Of a stretch of DNA of 21,831 nucleotides, positions 14,573-21,824 are shown piece by piece; the first letter of the stretch is position 1, and each line of letters begins with the position of its first letter. Source of the stretch: Bacillota bacterium (GTDB lineage: Bacteria > Bacillota_E > Symbiobacteriia > JAMDAP01); the NCBI GenBank assembly GCA_023484675.1, contig JAMDAP010000077.1:1-21831 (forward strand), in the 5' to 3' direction. Both the position numbers and the translations under genes were made by a program. The notes under the pieces were generated by a model. The model was not told the origin of the DNA and did no database searches. It saw only the letters and a program-made list of their open reading frames with translations.

Positions 14573-17401
14573 CTAACCCAGCAGGGCCAGGCGCTGGTCC
14601 AAGACCTCGAGCTTGCCCTTCAGCTCCTCCGCCCGGGCCTTGTCCTTGGCCACCACCTCACCCGGGGCCTTGGCGAGGAAGCCGGGGTTGGCCAACTTGG
14701 CCGACAGTCTCTCCAGTTCGAGGGCAGTGCCCGCCTTTTCCTTCTGCAGGCGCTCCCGTTCCTTGTCCAGGTCGATGAGACCCTTCAGCGGCAGGTAAAT
14801 CTCCAGGCCCCCGGCGACGGCGGCCCCCGCCTGCTCCGGCTTGCCGCCCGCGCCGCCGGTGCGAATATCCAGGCTCGATACCTTGGCCAGATGCCGCACG
14901 TAGCTCTGACCGCGCTCCGCCAACCGCTCCGCCTCCGGGCTGCCGGCGACGAGGATGACCTCGGCCTTCTTGCCCGCCGGCACGTTCATCTCTGCCCGCA
15001 GGTTGCGAACGGCCTTAATGACCTCCACCAGGCTGGTGAAGTCGTCGACATCCTGGTCAAAACCGCCGGTGAGGGTCGCCAGGGCGGCCCGGTTGGCGCG
15101 GGAGCGATCGGCCCGCTCGCCCTCCACCCGCTTGTCCTCCACCCGCTTGCCGGCGCTGCCGTGAGCCATCCCCACGCCACCGGGCCAGGGCGCCAGGATC
15201 AGGGCCTCGCCCTCGTGGGGCAGGGATTGCCAGATGGCCTCGGTGAGGAAGGGCATAAACGGGTGCAGCAGCCGCAGAGTCTGTTCCAGCGTGGTCCATA
15301 GCGTCCACTGGGCGGTGCGGCGGGCCTTCTCGCCGGCGACCTCCTTGTTATAGAGCCGTGGTTTGACGGCTTCGATGTACCAGTCGCAGTACTCATCCCA
15401 AATGAAGTCGTAGAGCGCCCTGGCCGCCTCGCCCAGCTCGTACTTCTCCATCAGCCGGGTGACATTGTCGGCCACCGCCGCCAGCCGCCCCAGAATCCAG
15501 CGGTCGGCCAACTCCAGGTCCTCCTCGGTCGGGGCCTGGTTCGGAGCCTGATCCAGACCGTGAAAGCCGGCGTCGCCGTTCGCAGAGCCCGTCTCGCCGG
15601 AGCCCTGAAAGCCCTCCAGGTTCATCATCACAAAGCGGGAGGCATTCCAGATCTTGTTGGCGAAGTTCCGGCTCGCCTCCGCCCGCTCGGGAATCCAGCG
15701 GCTGTCATTGCCAGAGCTGACGCCGGTGATCAGGGTGAAGCGCAGAGCATCGGCGCCGTACTGGTCGATGAGCTGCAGGGGATCGACCCCGTTGCCCAGG
15801 GATTTGGACATCTTGCGGCCCTGAGCATCGCGGATCAGGCCGTGGATGAAGACGTCATGGAAGGGCTTCTCCCCGGTGTGCTCCAGGCCGGAAAAGATCA
15901 TCCGGGCCACCCAGAAGAAGATGATCTCGTAGGCGGTGACCAGCACGTTGGTTGGATAGAAGTAGCTGAGGTCCTCCGTCTCCTCGGGCCAGCCCAGGGT
16001 GCTGAAGGGCCACAGTGCCGAGGAGAACCAGGTGTCCAGGGTGTCCGGGTCCTGCTGCAGGTGCGTGGAGCCGCACCTCGTGCAGGCCTTCGGGCCCCCT
16101 TCCTCGGCGGTGACGTTGACGAAGCCGCAGTCCTGGCAGTACCAGACAGGGATGCGGTGGCCCCACCAGACCTGGCGGCTGATGCACCAGTCGCGGATGT
16201 TCTCCATCCAGTTCAGGTAGATCTTGCTGAAGCGTTCCGGGACAAACTGAATCTCCCCACTTTTCACCGCCTCGATGGCCGGCCTCGCCAGGGGCTCCAT
16301 CTTGACGAACCACTGGGTGGAGGGCAGCGGCTCCACGACGGTGCCGCAGCGCTCACAGACACCAACGTTCATCAAGTGGTCTTCAATCTTGACCAGGAAG
16401 CCGTTCTCCTCCAGCTCCCTGACGAAGGCCCGGCGGCATTCGTAACGGTCCATGCCGGCGTACTTGCCGGCGGCCTCGGTCATCCTGGCATCAAAGCCGA
16501 TGGCCGTGATGGAGTCCAGGCTGTGGCGGCGGCCAATCTCAAAGTCGTTGGGGTCGTGGGCCGGCGTCACCTTCATGGCGCCGGTGCCGAACCCTGTCTC
16601 AATATACTCGTCGCCGATAATCGGCAGGCGCCGCCCGACGGTGGGCAGGATGGCCTGCTTGCCGATCAGGTGGCGATAGCGCTCATCGTTGGGGTTGACA
16701 GCCACGGCGGTGTCCGCCAGGATGGTCTCCGGCCGGGTGGTGGCGACGATGATGTAGCCGGAGCCGTCTGCCAGCGGATAGCGGACGTAGTAGAGTTTGC
16801 CCTGCTGCTCCTCCCGCTCCACCTCGATGTCGGAGAGGGCGGTCTGGTCCTGGGGGCACCAATTGATCAGGTAGTGGGCGCGGTAGATGAGGCCCTTGTG
16901 GTAAAGACGCTCGAAGACCAGGCGCACGGCGCGCGACAGGCCCTCATCCAGAGTGAAACGCTCCCGGGACCAATCGGCGGAGGCGCCCAGCCGGCGGAGC
17001 TGCCGGGTGATGGTACCGCCGTACTCGCGCTTCCACTCCCAGACCCGCTCCAGGAACGCCTCCCGCCCCAGGTCGTGACGGGACAGGCCCGACCTCTCGC
17101 GGATCTCCTGCTCCACCTTGATCTGCGTGGCCAGGCCGGCGTGGTCCACGCCGGGGAGCCAGAGGGTCTGGTACCCCTGCATCCGCCGCCAGCGGATGAG
17201 AATGTCCTGGATGGTGTTGTCCAGGGCGTGACCGATGTGCAGCTTGCCCGTGACGTTGGGTGGCGGCATGACGATGGTGAAGGGCGTCCCGCCTGGCTTG
17301 GCCTCCGCCCGAAAGTAGCCGCCTTCTTCCCAGAAGCGGTAATAGCGGTCCTCTACATCCTTCGGGTTGTAGGCCGTGGGCAGTTCGATGGCAGGTTTCA
17401 T
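14573..17401 (-). CDS. valS: ValS, valyl-tRNA synthetase
   Basis: A 942-aa class Ia synthetase of normal length. Catalytic motifs: [15 protein letters not shown] (46-60, HIGH 55-58) and KMSKS (530-534). The CP1 editing domain shows ATTRPET (220-226) and [17 protein letters not shown] (272-288). Cysteine pairs that probably bind zinc are C349/C352 and C422/C425 with C440/C443. The anticodon-binding domain follows, then the C-terminal tRNA-binding coiled coil from about 876. Two low-complexity insertions stand out: Gly/Asn-rich 599-625, and 747-770 containing [12 protein letters not shown] from a 15-bp duplication. ATG 17401 has AAGGAGTGA 5 nt upstream. Expression is under the T-box leader at 17476-17791. 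Confidence 0.98.
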   Translation of the reverse strand: MKPAIELPTAYNPKDVEDRYYRFWEEGGYFRAEAKPGGTPFTIVMPPPNVTGKLHIGHALDNTIQDILIRWRRMQGYQTLWLPGVDHAGLATQIKVEQEIRERSGLSRHDLGREAFLERVWEWKREYGGTITRQLRRLGASADWSRERFTLDEGLSRAVRLVFERLYHKGLIYRAHYLINWCPQDQTALSDIEVEREEQQGKLYYVRYPLADGSGYIIVATTRPETILADTAVAVNPNDERYRHLIGKQAILPTVGRRLPIIGDEYIETGFGTGAMKVTPAHDPNDFEIGRRHSLDSITAIGFDARMTEAAGKYAGMDRYECRRAFVRELEENGFLVKIEDHLMNVGVCERCGTVVEPLPSTQWFVKMEPLARPAIEAVKSGEIQFVPERFSKIYLNWMENIRDWCISRQVWWGHRIPVWYCQDCGFVNVTAEEGGPKACTRCGSTHLQQDPDTLDTWFSSALWPFSTLGWPEETEDLSYFYPTNVLVTAYEIIFFWVARMIFSGLEHTGEKPFHDVFIHGLIRDAQGRKMSKSLGNGVDPLQLIDQYGADALRFTLITGVSSGNDSRWIPERAEASRNFANKIWNASRFVMMNLEGFQGSGETGSANGDAGFHGLDQAPNQAPTEEDLELADRWILGRLAAVADNVTRLMEKYELGEAARALYDFIWDEYCDWYIEAVKPRLYNKEVAGEKARRTAQWTLWTTLEQTLRLLHPFMPFLTEAIWQSLPHEGEALILAPWPGGVGMAHGSAGKRVEDKRVEGERADRSRANRAALATLTGGFDQDVDDFTSLVEVIKAVRNLRAEMNVPAGKKAEVILVAGSPEAERLAERGQSYVRHLAKVSSLDIRTGGAGGKPEQAGAAVAGGLEIYLPLKGLIDLDKERERLQKEKAGTALELERLSAKLANPGFLAKAPGEVVAKDKARAEELKGKLEVLDQRLALLG

Positions 17402-17475
17402 GGCCGTCACTCCTTGTATTGTGCTGTTAGCGTCAATCTGCTTCGCACCGGCGGCAAACTCCCCTGATGCAGACC

Positions 17476-17511
17476 AAAAGCCCCGCTCATCCCAAAGGAC
17501 GAGCAGGGCTT
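17476..17511 (-). terminator. Intrinsic terminator of the valS T-box leader
   Basis: On the minus strand AAGCCCTGCTCGTCC pairs with GGATGAGCGGGGCTT (one T-G and one G-T pair inside) around a short TTTG loop and runs into TTTT. It starts directly after the T-box sequence, as expected for a transcriptional T-box: with charged tRNA-Val this stem forms and stops transcription before valS. Confidence 0.9.
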
Positions 17512-17791
17512 CACCTACCCGCGGTACCACCTGGTTTCCCGCCTGCGCTTGTCAGGAGTGGCGGCCGGAGCATCCGGCGCCGCCCGCCAACCCGGCAGGT
17601 CGGGCTCTTGTTTCAGCGCTAACGGGCTGACCCGGCGCGGCCTATCCGCGATCCGGCAGGACCGGAATAACGTTCGGCGGCGCGGCTCCGGGGCGACTTC
17701 CCGCGTCCGTGACCCAAAAGGCTTTCACCACAAGGCCTTTCTCTCTACGAGCGGTTCGCGCTACTGCTCCCCATCAACGCCTCTGCTGTTT
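17476..17791 (-). promoter_or_regulatory. T-box riboswitch (valine) controlling valS
   Basis: The T-box core TGGTACCGCGGG (17529-17518) sits immediately upstream of a terminator, within the 390-nt leader of valS. Upstream are stem I hallmarks in order: CAGTAGCGCG, AGAGAG, and TGTGGTGAAAGCC (GNUG-type loop). A candidate specifier GTC, a valine codon, lies at 17697-17695 in GGGAAGTCGCCCC, on the 3' side of stem I and followed by a purine. Uncharged tRNA-Val would pair with the specifier and, through its NCCA end, with the T-box bulge, favouring the antiterminator. The class is certain; the exact specifier is inferred because I did not fold the RNA. Confidence 0.9.
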
Positions 17792-17797
17792 GCCGCA

Positions 17798-17827
17798 ATC
17801 ATAGCGCACAGCCAGAGGTGTTGTCAA
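17798..17827 (-). promoter_or_regulatory. SigmaA promoter of the valS T-box transcript
   Basis: TTGACA (17827-17822), 18-nt spacer, TATGAT (17803-17798) on the minus strand. Five of six matches at -10 and a perfect -35. Initiation is expected near 17791, giving the T-box leader its natural 5' end. The -35 begins 7 nt after the GNAT stop codon, so the valS promoter directly abuts the upstream gene with no terminator between. Confidence 0.85.
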
Positions 17828-17833
17828 TTTTGC

Positions 17834-18394
17834 TCAGGCCACCGGTGCCGAATGGATCATCCCGGCCGGCTTCCGGTTCTCAACATACTCCTCACGCTTG
17901 ATGGACATGAGGAGGATGTCCTCCGTCCCCACCCGACGGCTGCCGGCCCTCAGCAGGCCCTCGCGGCCGAAGCCGCACTTCTGGTAGCAGTGGATGGCAC
18001 GGGGGTTGCTGACATAAACCCGAAGGTACACCAGGTTCAGCCGCAGCCCGGTGAAGGCGAGGTCAAGCGCCAGAAGCACGGCGTCGGTTCCGTAGCCGTG
18101 ATTCCAGTAGGCCTTCTCGCCCAGGGTGATGCGCAGCTCAGCCGAGCCGGCGCGCCAGTTGATCTCCTCCAGTTCCAGGTCGCCGATGAGTTGCCCCTCC
18201 AAGGTCTCAACGGCCACGGCCCGGGTCCGGTTGCTTCGTATGTATCGTCGCAGCCATTGCTCCGGGGACTCCGTCCCAAACTTGCGGCCGCTGAATCGTG
18301 TCACTTCATCGTCCTGATCCCATACTTCCATCATCGTCAGGTCCTCGCGCCGAAGCGGCCGGAGGCGCACAAGCCGTCCCTGCAAATGCGACAA
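17834..18394 (-). CDS. GNAT-family N-acetyltransferase (RimJ/RimL/SpeG-like)
   Basis: A 186-aa protein with the RimJ/RimL layout: start LQGRLVRLRPLRREDL, AELRITLGEKAYWNHGYGTDA (about 84-104; the acetyl-CoA pyrophosphate loop is NHGYGT), LRLNLVYLRVYVSNPRAIHCY (about 116-136) and KCGFGREG. The substrate, a protein N-terminus, polyamine or small molecule, cannot be told. The start is TTG 18394 with AAGGGG 8 nt upstream. No terminator follows, so transcripts probably run into the valS promoter and T-box region. It is convergent with nothing and lies between valS and the ATP-grasp gene. Confidence 0.88.
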   Translation of the reverse strand: MSHLQGRLVRLRPLRREDLTMMEVWDQDDEVTRFSGRKFGTESPEQWLRRYIRSNRTRAVAVETLEGQLIGDLELEEINWRAGSAELRITLGEKAYWNHGYGTDAVLLALDLAFTGLRLNLVYLRVYVSNPRAIHCYQKCGFGREGLLRAGSRRVGTEDILLMSIKREEYVENRKPAGMIHSAPVA

Positions 18395-18399
18395 ACGAT

Positions 18400-18567
18400 T
18401 TACCCCTTTTGTGGCCGAAACGGTTGAGCCACCCCGCCCGCGAAAGCACAGGCAACCACTGCGGACAGACCCCGAAATAGTTGGATTAACACCGTTTTGC
18501 CCGTGATGGCACGTAATTCGACGGCTTGCTTTAAGCCTCCTTTATGTAAATCTAACCACGACTTCAA
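18400..18567 (-). CDS. Possible 55-aa small hydrophobic protein (doubtful)
   Basis: From TTG 18567 the frame is open for 55 codons to TAA at 18400, reading about MKSWLDLHKGG, a basic middle, then LFRGLSAVVACAFAGGVAQPF, a possible short membrane segment. The stop lies within the ribosome binding region of the GNAT gene. Against it: no good ribosome binding site before the TTG; AAAGGAGG at about 18543-18536 has no start codon at proper distance; and the first half is A+T-rich relative to neighbours. It may instead be an old remnant or non-coding. I recognise no family. Confidence 0.2.
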   Translation of the reverse strand: MKSWLDLHKGGLKQAVELRAITGKTVLIQLFRGLSAVVACAFAGGVAQPFRPQKG

Positions 18568-18601
18568 TAGACTCTGGGGTTGGCTCCCGCGGACAAAGAA
18601 A

Positions 18602-18624
18602 CCACCCTGCGTGCAGCAGGGTGG
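18602..18624 (-). terminator. Rho-independent terminator after the ATP-grasp gene
   Basis: CCACCCTGC (18602-18610) and GCAGGGTGG (18616-18624) form a perfect 9-bp stem with a 5-nt loop; on the minus strand TTTCTTTGT follows. It is about 40 nt past the stop of the ATP-grasp gene and marks the end of that single-gene transcript. Confidence 0.8.
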
Positions 18625-18665
18625 CAGGCTGCCAGACCAGCAGCTAACCAGCGGTCACAAGCCAT

Positions 18666-19694
18666 TCAGGCAATGGCGGGCAGGCATCTGTCCATGCGGC
18701 CAAGACCGTAGCGGTTCAGGGCGGCCTCCAGAACCAGATTGACCAGCTCCTCATACCGGATGCCGGCGGCCAGGGCCACGCGCGGCAAATCGGAGAAGGC
18801 CGGGGTGAGGCCGGGCAGCGGGTTGACCTCCAGCACCAGGGGAGAACCGTCGCGGCCCAGGCGGATGTCCACGCGGCCTACATCGCGACATCCCAGCGCC
18901 CGAAAGGCATCCAGGGCGGTCCGGCGAAGCTGGCTGGCCAGGTCCTCGCTGACGGGTGCCGGACAGAGGTAGTAATCGTCGGCATCCCACTCCGTCTTGA
19001 AGTGGTAGGAGTAGACAGCGCCGTGCTCGGGCGGGCAGAGGTTGAAGTTGATCTCCATGATGGGCAGGATGAGCGGCTCCTCGTTGCCGACGATGCCGAC
19101 GGTGAACTCGCGGCCGCCAACGAATTCCTCCACCAGGGCTTCCTGCCGGTAGAGGCGATGCACCCGGCCCACCTGCTCGTCAAGCGAACCCCGGTCACGG
19201 CAGACGGAATCAGGCGTGATGCCCATGCTGGATCCCTCGTGGGCGGGTTTGACGAAGAGCGGGAAACGCAAACCCCGCAGATCGGCCCGCTTTCCGGGGG
19301 GCACAACACGAAAGCGCGGCGTCGGTACGCCGTGGTAGGCAAAGAGCTTCTTGCTCATTGGCTTATCCAGGCTGACGGCAAGAGACAGGACGTTGGAACC
19401 GGTGTAGGGAATTCCTAGCATCTCCAGCTGGGCTGGTATCTGCGACTCGCGGCTGTCACCCTGGAGCCCCTCACACATGTTAAAGGCAATGTCCAGAGGC
19501 TGCGACCGCAGCCTCTCCCACACAAGCTGGTCACCCTCGATGAGAACGACCTCGTGCCCCGCCCAGCGCAGGGCTTCGGCTACCGCTGCCACGGTTTGCT
19601 CGCCATCCAGTTCCGCGTGCGCGTCTGGGGGCTCGTCTTCCTTGGGAGGTTCGCACTTGCCCAGATTGAAAAGGAGACCAACCGTCAGGGCCAT
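18666..19694 (-). CDS. D-Ala-D-Ala ligase-like ATP-grasp enzyme (COG1181), substrate uncertain
   Basis: A 342-aa ATP-grasp protein. Motifs: N-terminal domain with FNMCEGLQGDSRESQIPAQLE (71-91, quoted as FNMCEGLQG and SRESQIPA), PYTGSN, ATP-binding FVKPAHEGSSMGI (147-159), VEEFVGGREFTVG (188-200), and the metal site VLEVNPLPGLTP (287-298; Glu289 and Asn291). The chemistry should be ATP-dependent carboxylate-amine or peptide ligation. However, the N-terminus (VGLLFNLGKCEPPKEDEPPDAHAELD region) lacks the GGxSxExxVS motif of true Ddl, so this belongs to a divergent COG1181 branch and may not make D-Ala-D-Ala. ATG 19694 has GGAG 7 nt upstream. It has its own promoter (19859-19886) and terminator. 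Confidence 0.82.
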   Translation of the reverse strand: MALTVGLLFNLGKCEPPKEDEPPDAHAELDGEQTVAAVAEALRWAGHEVVLIEGDQLVWERLRSQPLDIAFNMCEGLQGDSRESQIPAQLEMLGIPYTGSNVLSLAVSLDKPMSKKLFAYHGVPTPRFRVVPPGKRADLRGLRFPLFVKPAHEGSSMGITPDSVCRDRGSLDEQVGRVHRLYRQEALVEEFVGGREFTVGIVGNEEPLILPIMEINFNLCPPEHGAVYSYHFKTEWDADDYYLCPAPVSEDLASQLRRTALDAFRALGCRDVGRVDIRLGRDGSPLVLEVNPLPGLTPAFSDLPRVALAAGIRYEELVNLVLEAALNRYGLGRMDRCLPAIA

Positions 19695-19858
19695 CGCGCT
19701 TCTCCATTCCTCCTGTTGGTTCGTGTGGGATATGCAGTTTCGAAAGTTCCCCCTATGCCGCGACACCACCTCGACACTGACACCGGAGCGCCATCCCCTG
19801 ACCGTCAGAACCCTTGAGAAGAAGGGATTTGTAGGCAGTCCCGGCTTAAATTGTTTAC

Positions 19859-19886
19859 ATTATACACCCCACCCCCCGGCTGTCAA
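19859..19886 (-). promoter_or_regulatory. SigmaA promoter for the ATP-grasp ligase
   Basis: Perfect TTGACA (19886-19881), 16-nt G-rich spacer, perfect TATAAT (19864-19859) on the minus strand. The predicted start near 19852 gives a leader of about 158 nt that contains CCCTT-CTTCTC-AAGGG, a small hairpin, but no riboswitch I recognise. The 314-nt gap 19695-20008 holds this promoter and the leader of the divergent DMT gene; for the latter only a lone TATACT (19967-19972) without a good -35 is visible. Confidence 0.85.
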
Positions 19887-20008
19887 CGGAACACGATCGA
19901 CATCGAGGGGCAAGATGCGACGCGACGGGCGAGCAGCAGGAGAACCAGCACCGGCGCCCAATCACTTATACTATTCGTCCCACTTCCGGAGTGGAGGGGG
20001 GTGCTCCC

Positions 20009-20902
20009 TTGTCACGTCTGCAGGCGGACGTGCTGCTGGTCCTGGTCACGGCGGTGTGGGGCTGGACCTTTCCTGCGGTCAAGGACGCAACGTCCCATTT
20101 CCCCACTTTTCCCTTCCTGGCCCTGCGCTTCACCCTGGGGGCTCTGGTGCTGCTTCCCTTCGCCTGGCGGAGCCTGCGCCGGCTTCCGGCTCTCGGCTGG
20201 CTGGCCGGCCTGGCCATCGGCAGTTTTCTCTTTCTGGGTTATGCCTTTCAGACCTTCGGCCTTGCCCAGACCACGGCGTCCAAGGCCGGTTTCATCACTG
20301 GCCTGTCCGTGGTCATCGTGCCCGTGGCCTCGGCATTCCTGAACAGGCGGTCGCCGGGCCGCGCGGTGACGGCGGGCGTGGTCCTGGCCACGATTGGGCT
20401 GGCCCTGCTGTCTCTGGGCGGCTCCATGCTGCCCGGCCCTGGCGACGTGCTCGTCTTTCTCTGCGCCGTCAGTTTTGCCGCCCACATCCTGGCCCTCGGC
20501 CGCTGGGCCCCCGGCTACGACGCCACGGCCGTCGCCACACTACAGATTGCCGCAGCCGCCGCCTGGAGTTATCTGGCCAGCCTGGTCTGGCAGCCCATTC
20601 CGCCTCTGGCCGCAACCCCTTCGGGCGTCTGGGTGGCCGTCGCCACCACGGGCCTATTGGCCACGGCTGCAGCGTACCTGGTCCAGACCGCCGTACAGCG
20701 CTTCACGACAGCCACCCACACCGCGCTCATCTTCTCCCTTGAACCCGGCTTCGCCGCCCTCTTCGGCTATCTGCTGGCAGGGGAGGTGCTCAGGCCCCGG
20801 AGTTGGGTGGGGGCCGCCTTGATTCTGGCGGGCATTCTCGCCTCCGAACTGCCGGGCGCCCTCACCCCGAGCCGCGGCGCGGAGGCACCGGGGGAAGGCT
20901 AG
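20009..20902 (+). CDS. EamA/DMT-family transporter (RhaT/YdcZ-like exporter)
   Basis: A 297-aa protein with about ten hydrophobic segments in two EamA repeats. The first begins VLLVLVTAVWGWTFPAVKDA, with LALRFTLGALVLLP and FQTFGLAQTTASKAGFITGL typical of the family; the second includes IFSLEPGFAALFGYLLAGEVL and WVGAALILAGIL near the C-terminus. DMT proteins export amino acids or other metabolites; the substrate is unknown. TTG 20009 has GGAGGGGGGTG 5 nt upstream; an in-frame GTG at 19991 is part of that site and so less likely. The TAG stop lies in a CTAG shared with the convergent NIPSNAP-Nudix gene. Confidence 0.9.
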   Translation: MSRLQADVLLVLVTAVWGWTFPAVKDATSHFPTFPFLALRFTLGALVLLPFAWRSLRRLPALGWLAGLAIGSFLFLGYAFQTFGLAQTTASKAGFITGLSVVIVPVASAFLNRRSPGRAVTAGVVLATIGLALLSLGGSMLPGPGDVLVFLCAVSFAAHILALGRWAPGYDATAVATLQIAAAAAWSYLASLVWQPIPPLAATPSGVWVAVATTGLLATAAAYLVQTAVQRFTTATHTALIFSLEPGFAALFGYLLAGEVLRPRSWVGAALILAGILASELPGALTPSRGAEAPGEG

Positions 20903-21666
20903 ACGGACCCGCCTTCGAGACGGGCCAGCAGCGTGTGGGGGCGCAGACGGACGGCCTCGTAGGTCACGGTGGCACCGAACATGGCGTCCAGAATGCGGGA
21001 CCGGAGATGGACTCGCGTGACGAGCCGGCCCACGGTGGCCGCATCCAGCCGGTGAAAGGCAACCTCCTGGGTCTCCGGGGATGGTCGGGGCCGGCCGCCG
21101 GCTGCCCTGCCGCGGAACACCAGGTTCACGATGCCGCGGCCCACATTTTGGTACACGCCGATCACACCGGTTGCCATCACTTCAATGCCGGTCTCCTCGA
21201 GGACCTGACGGCGCAAGGCCTCGTGCAGGGTTTCTCCCTCCGCCACCTGTCCCCCCGGCAGTTCCCACGTGTCGCCCCGCCAGTACGTTCTGACCAGCAG
21301 GATTTCGCCGGCATCGTTGTTGATGTAACCGCTGACGGACACAACCTGCCGCGGCAGGCCGTAGTTACCAGGGGCCTCCAGGAAGTCCTCCCTCACCTCG
21401 AGAAAAGGGGGGGCCAGGTCCCGGCGCCTCGCCTCGGCCTGGAGGTGCAACTCGTTCCCGGATACCTCGGCCTCGACACGCTGGTAGGCCTCGCAGCTGT
21501 CATACTCCCAAAGGGCCATCACCTCGTCGCGGCTCTGGGTAACGAAGCGCCCCGCCAGTCGCGCTCCGTGCTTCAACTGGTTCGGCAGCAGGTGCTCCTC
21601 GAAAAAAGCGTTGAAGGCGTCCACCTGCTCTGGCAGAACCCTGTACGTCCTGCGGCGGTAAATCAA
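20899..21666 (-). CDS. NIPSNAP-Nudix hydrolase fusion protein
   Basis: A 255-aa two-domain protein. Residues 1 to about 98 look like a NIPSNAP/ferredoxin-like alpha-beta barrel domain (YRRRTYRVLPEQVDAFNAFF, LLPNQLKHGARLAGRFV, ALWEYDSCEAYQRVEAEV). Residues about 105-240 form a Nudix domain, VVSVSGYINNDAGEILLVR followed by the Nudix box from Gly139 to Ile161: ELPGGQVAEGETLHEAL, then RRQVLEETGI. The box has Gln154 where the consensus REUxEE has Glu; Glu157 and Glu158 are present. Nudix enzymes hydrolyse nucleoside diphosphates linked to another group, but the altered box makes activity uncertain. TTG 21666 has GGAGGTGA 5 nt upstream and gives the natural NIPSNAP start. Regulated by a structured leader (21667-21824). 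Confidence 0.82.
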   Translation of the reverse strand: MIYRRRTYRVLPEQVDAFNAFFEEHLLPNQLKHGARLAGRFVTQSRDEVMALWEYDSCEAYQRVEAEVSGNELHLQAEARRRDLAPPFLEVREDFLEAPGNYGLPRQVVSVSGYINNDAGEILLVRTYWRGDTWELPGGQVAEGETLHEALRRQVLEETGIEVMATGVIGVYQNVGRGIVNLVFRGRAAGGRPRPSPETQEVAFHRLDAATVGRLVTRVHLRSRILDAMFGATVTYEAVRLRPHTLLARLEGGSV

Positions 21667-21671
21667 ACAGG

Positions 21672-21743
21672 TCACCTCCCGACGAAAACCCCACCGGCGA
21701 ACAGTCGGTGGGGTTTCTCTTGCTGCGATACAGCGACGATCAT
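21672..21743 (-). other. Possible 23-codon upstream ORF (leader peptide) of the NIPSNAP-Nudix gene
   Basis: ATG at 21743 opens a frame for 23 codons (MIVAVSQQEKPHRLFAGGVFV and two more) ending in a TGA that lies inside the GGAGGTGA ribosome binding site of the main gene. It spans the leader hairpin. Its own ribosome binding site (CAGGG only 2 nt away) is poor, so translation is doubtful; there is no run of one amino acid that would suggest classical attenuation. Confidence 0.2.
21686..21716 (-). promoter_or_regulatory. 11-bp hairpin with U-tract in the leader of the NIPSNAP-Nudix gene
   Basis: AAACCCCACCG (21686-21696) and CGGTGGGGTTT (21706-21716) are perfect complements around a 9-nt loop. 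On the minus strand the stem runs into TTTTCG and then, 7 nt later, GGGAGGTGA of the main gene. It looks like an intrinsic terminator placed inside the 5' leader (attenuator), or the terminator of a gene beyond the right edge if the promoter at 21795-21824 is not real. On the plus strand TTTCTCTT follows, so it could also act in that direction. Confidence 0.75.
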
Positions 21744-21794
21744 TGCCCTGGGGCCGCACCCGAGTTCACGTCCTTACTCCCGGCATGCGGTTTT

Positions 21795-21824
21795 ATCATA
21801 TCGCCACACTTTGTGGCACGTCAA
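21795..21824 (-). promoter_or_regulatory. Promoter of the NIPSNAP-Nudix gene with palindrome in the spacer
   Basis: TTGACG (21824-21819), 18-nt spacer, TATGAT (21800-21795) on the minus strand, each five of six to consensus. The spacer contains a perfect inverted repeat GCCACA-CTT-TGTGGC (21803-21817), well placed for a repressor that would block polymerase. Initiation is expected near 21788, giving a leader of about 122 nt. Confidence 0.75.

Noticed and set aside
15560..17467. Long plus-strand open frame opposite valS
   Set aside because: It lies wholly antisense to a complete valyl-tRNA synthetase with all motifs, has low-complexity composition and no ribosome binding site.
17402..17530. 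N-terminal extension of valS to 17530
   Set aside because: The extension translates the T-box and terminator, and the true ATG at 17401 has a well-spaced AAGGAGTGA.
19967..19972. TATACT as a -10 for the DMT transporter
   Set aside because: No -35 resembling TTGACA lies 16-18 nt upstream; too weak for a feature.
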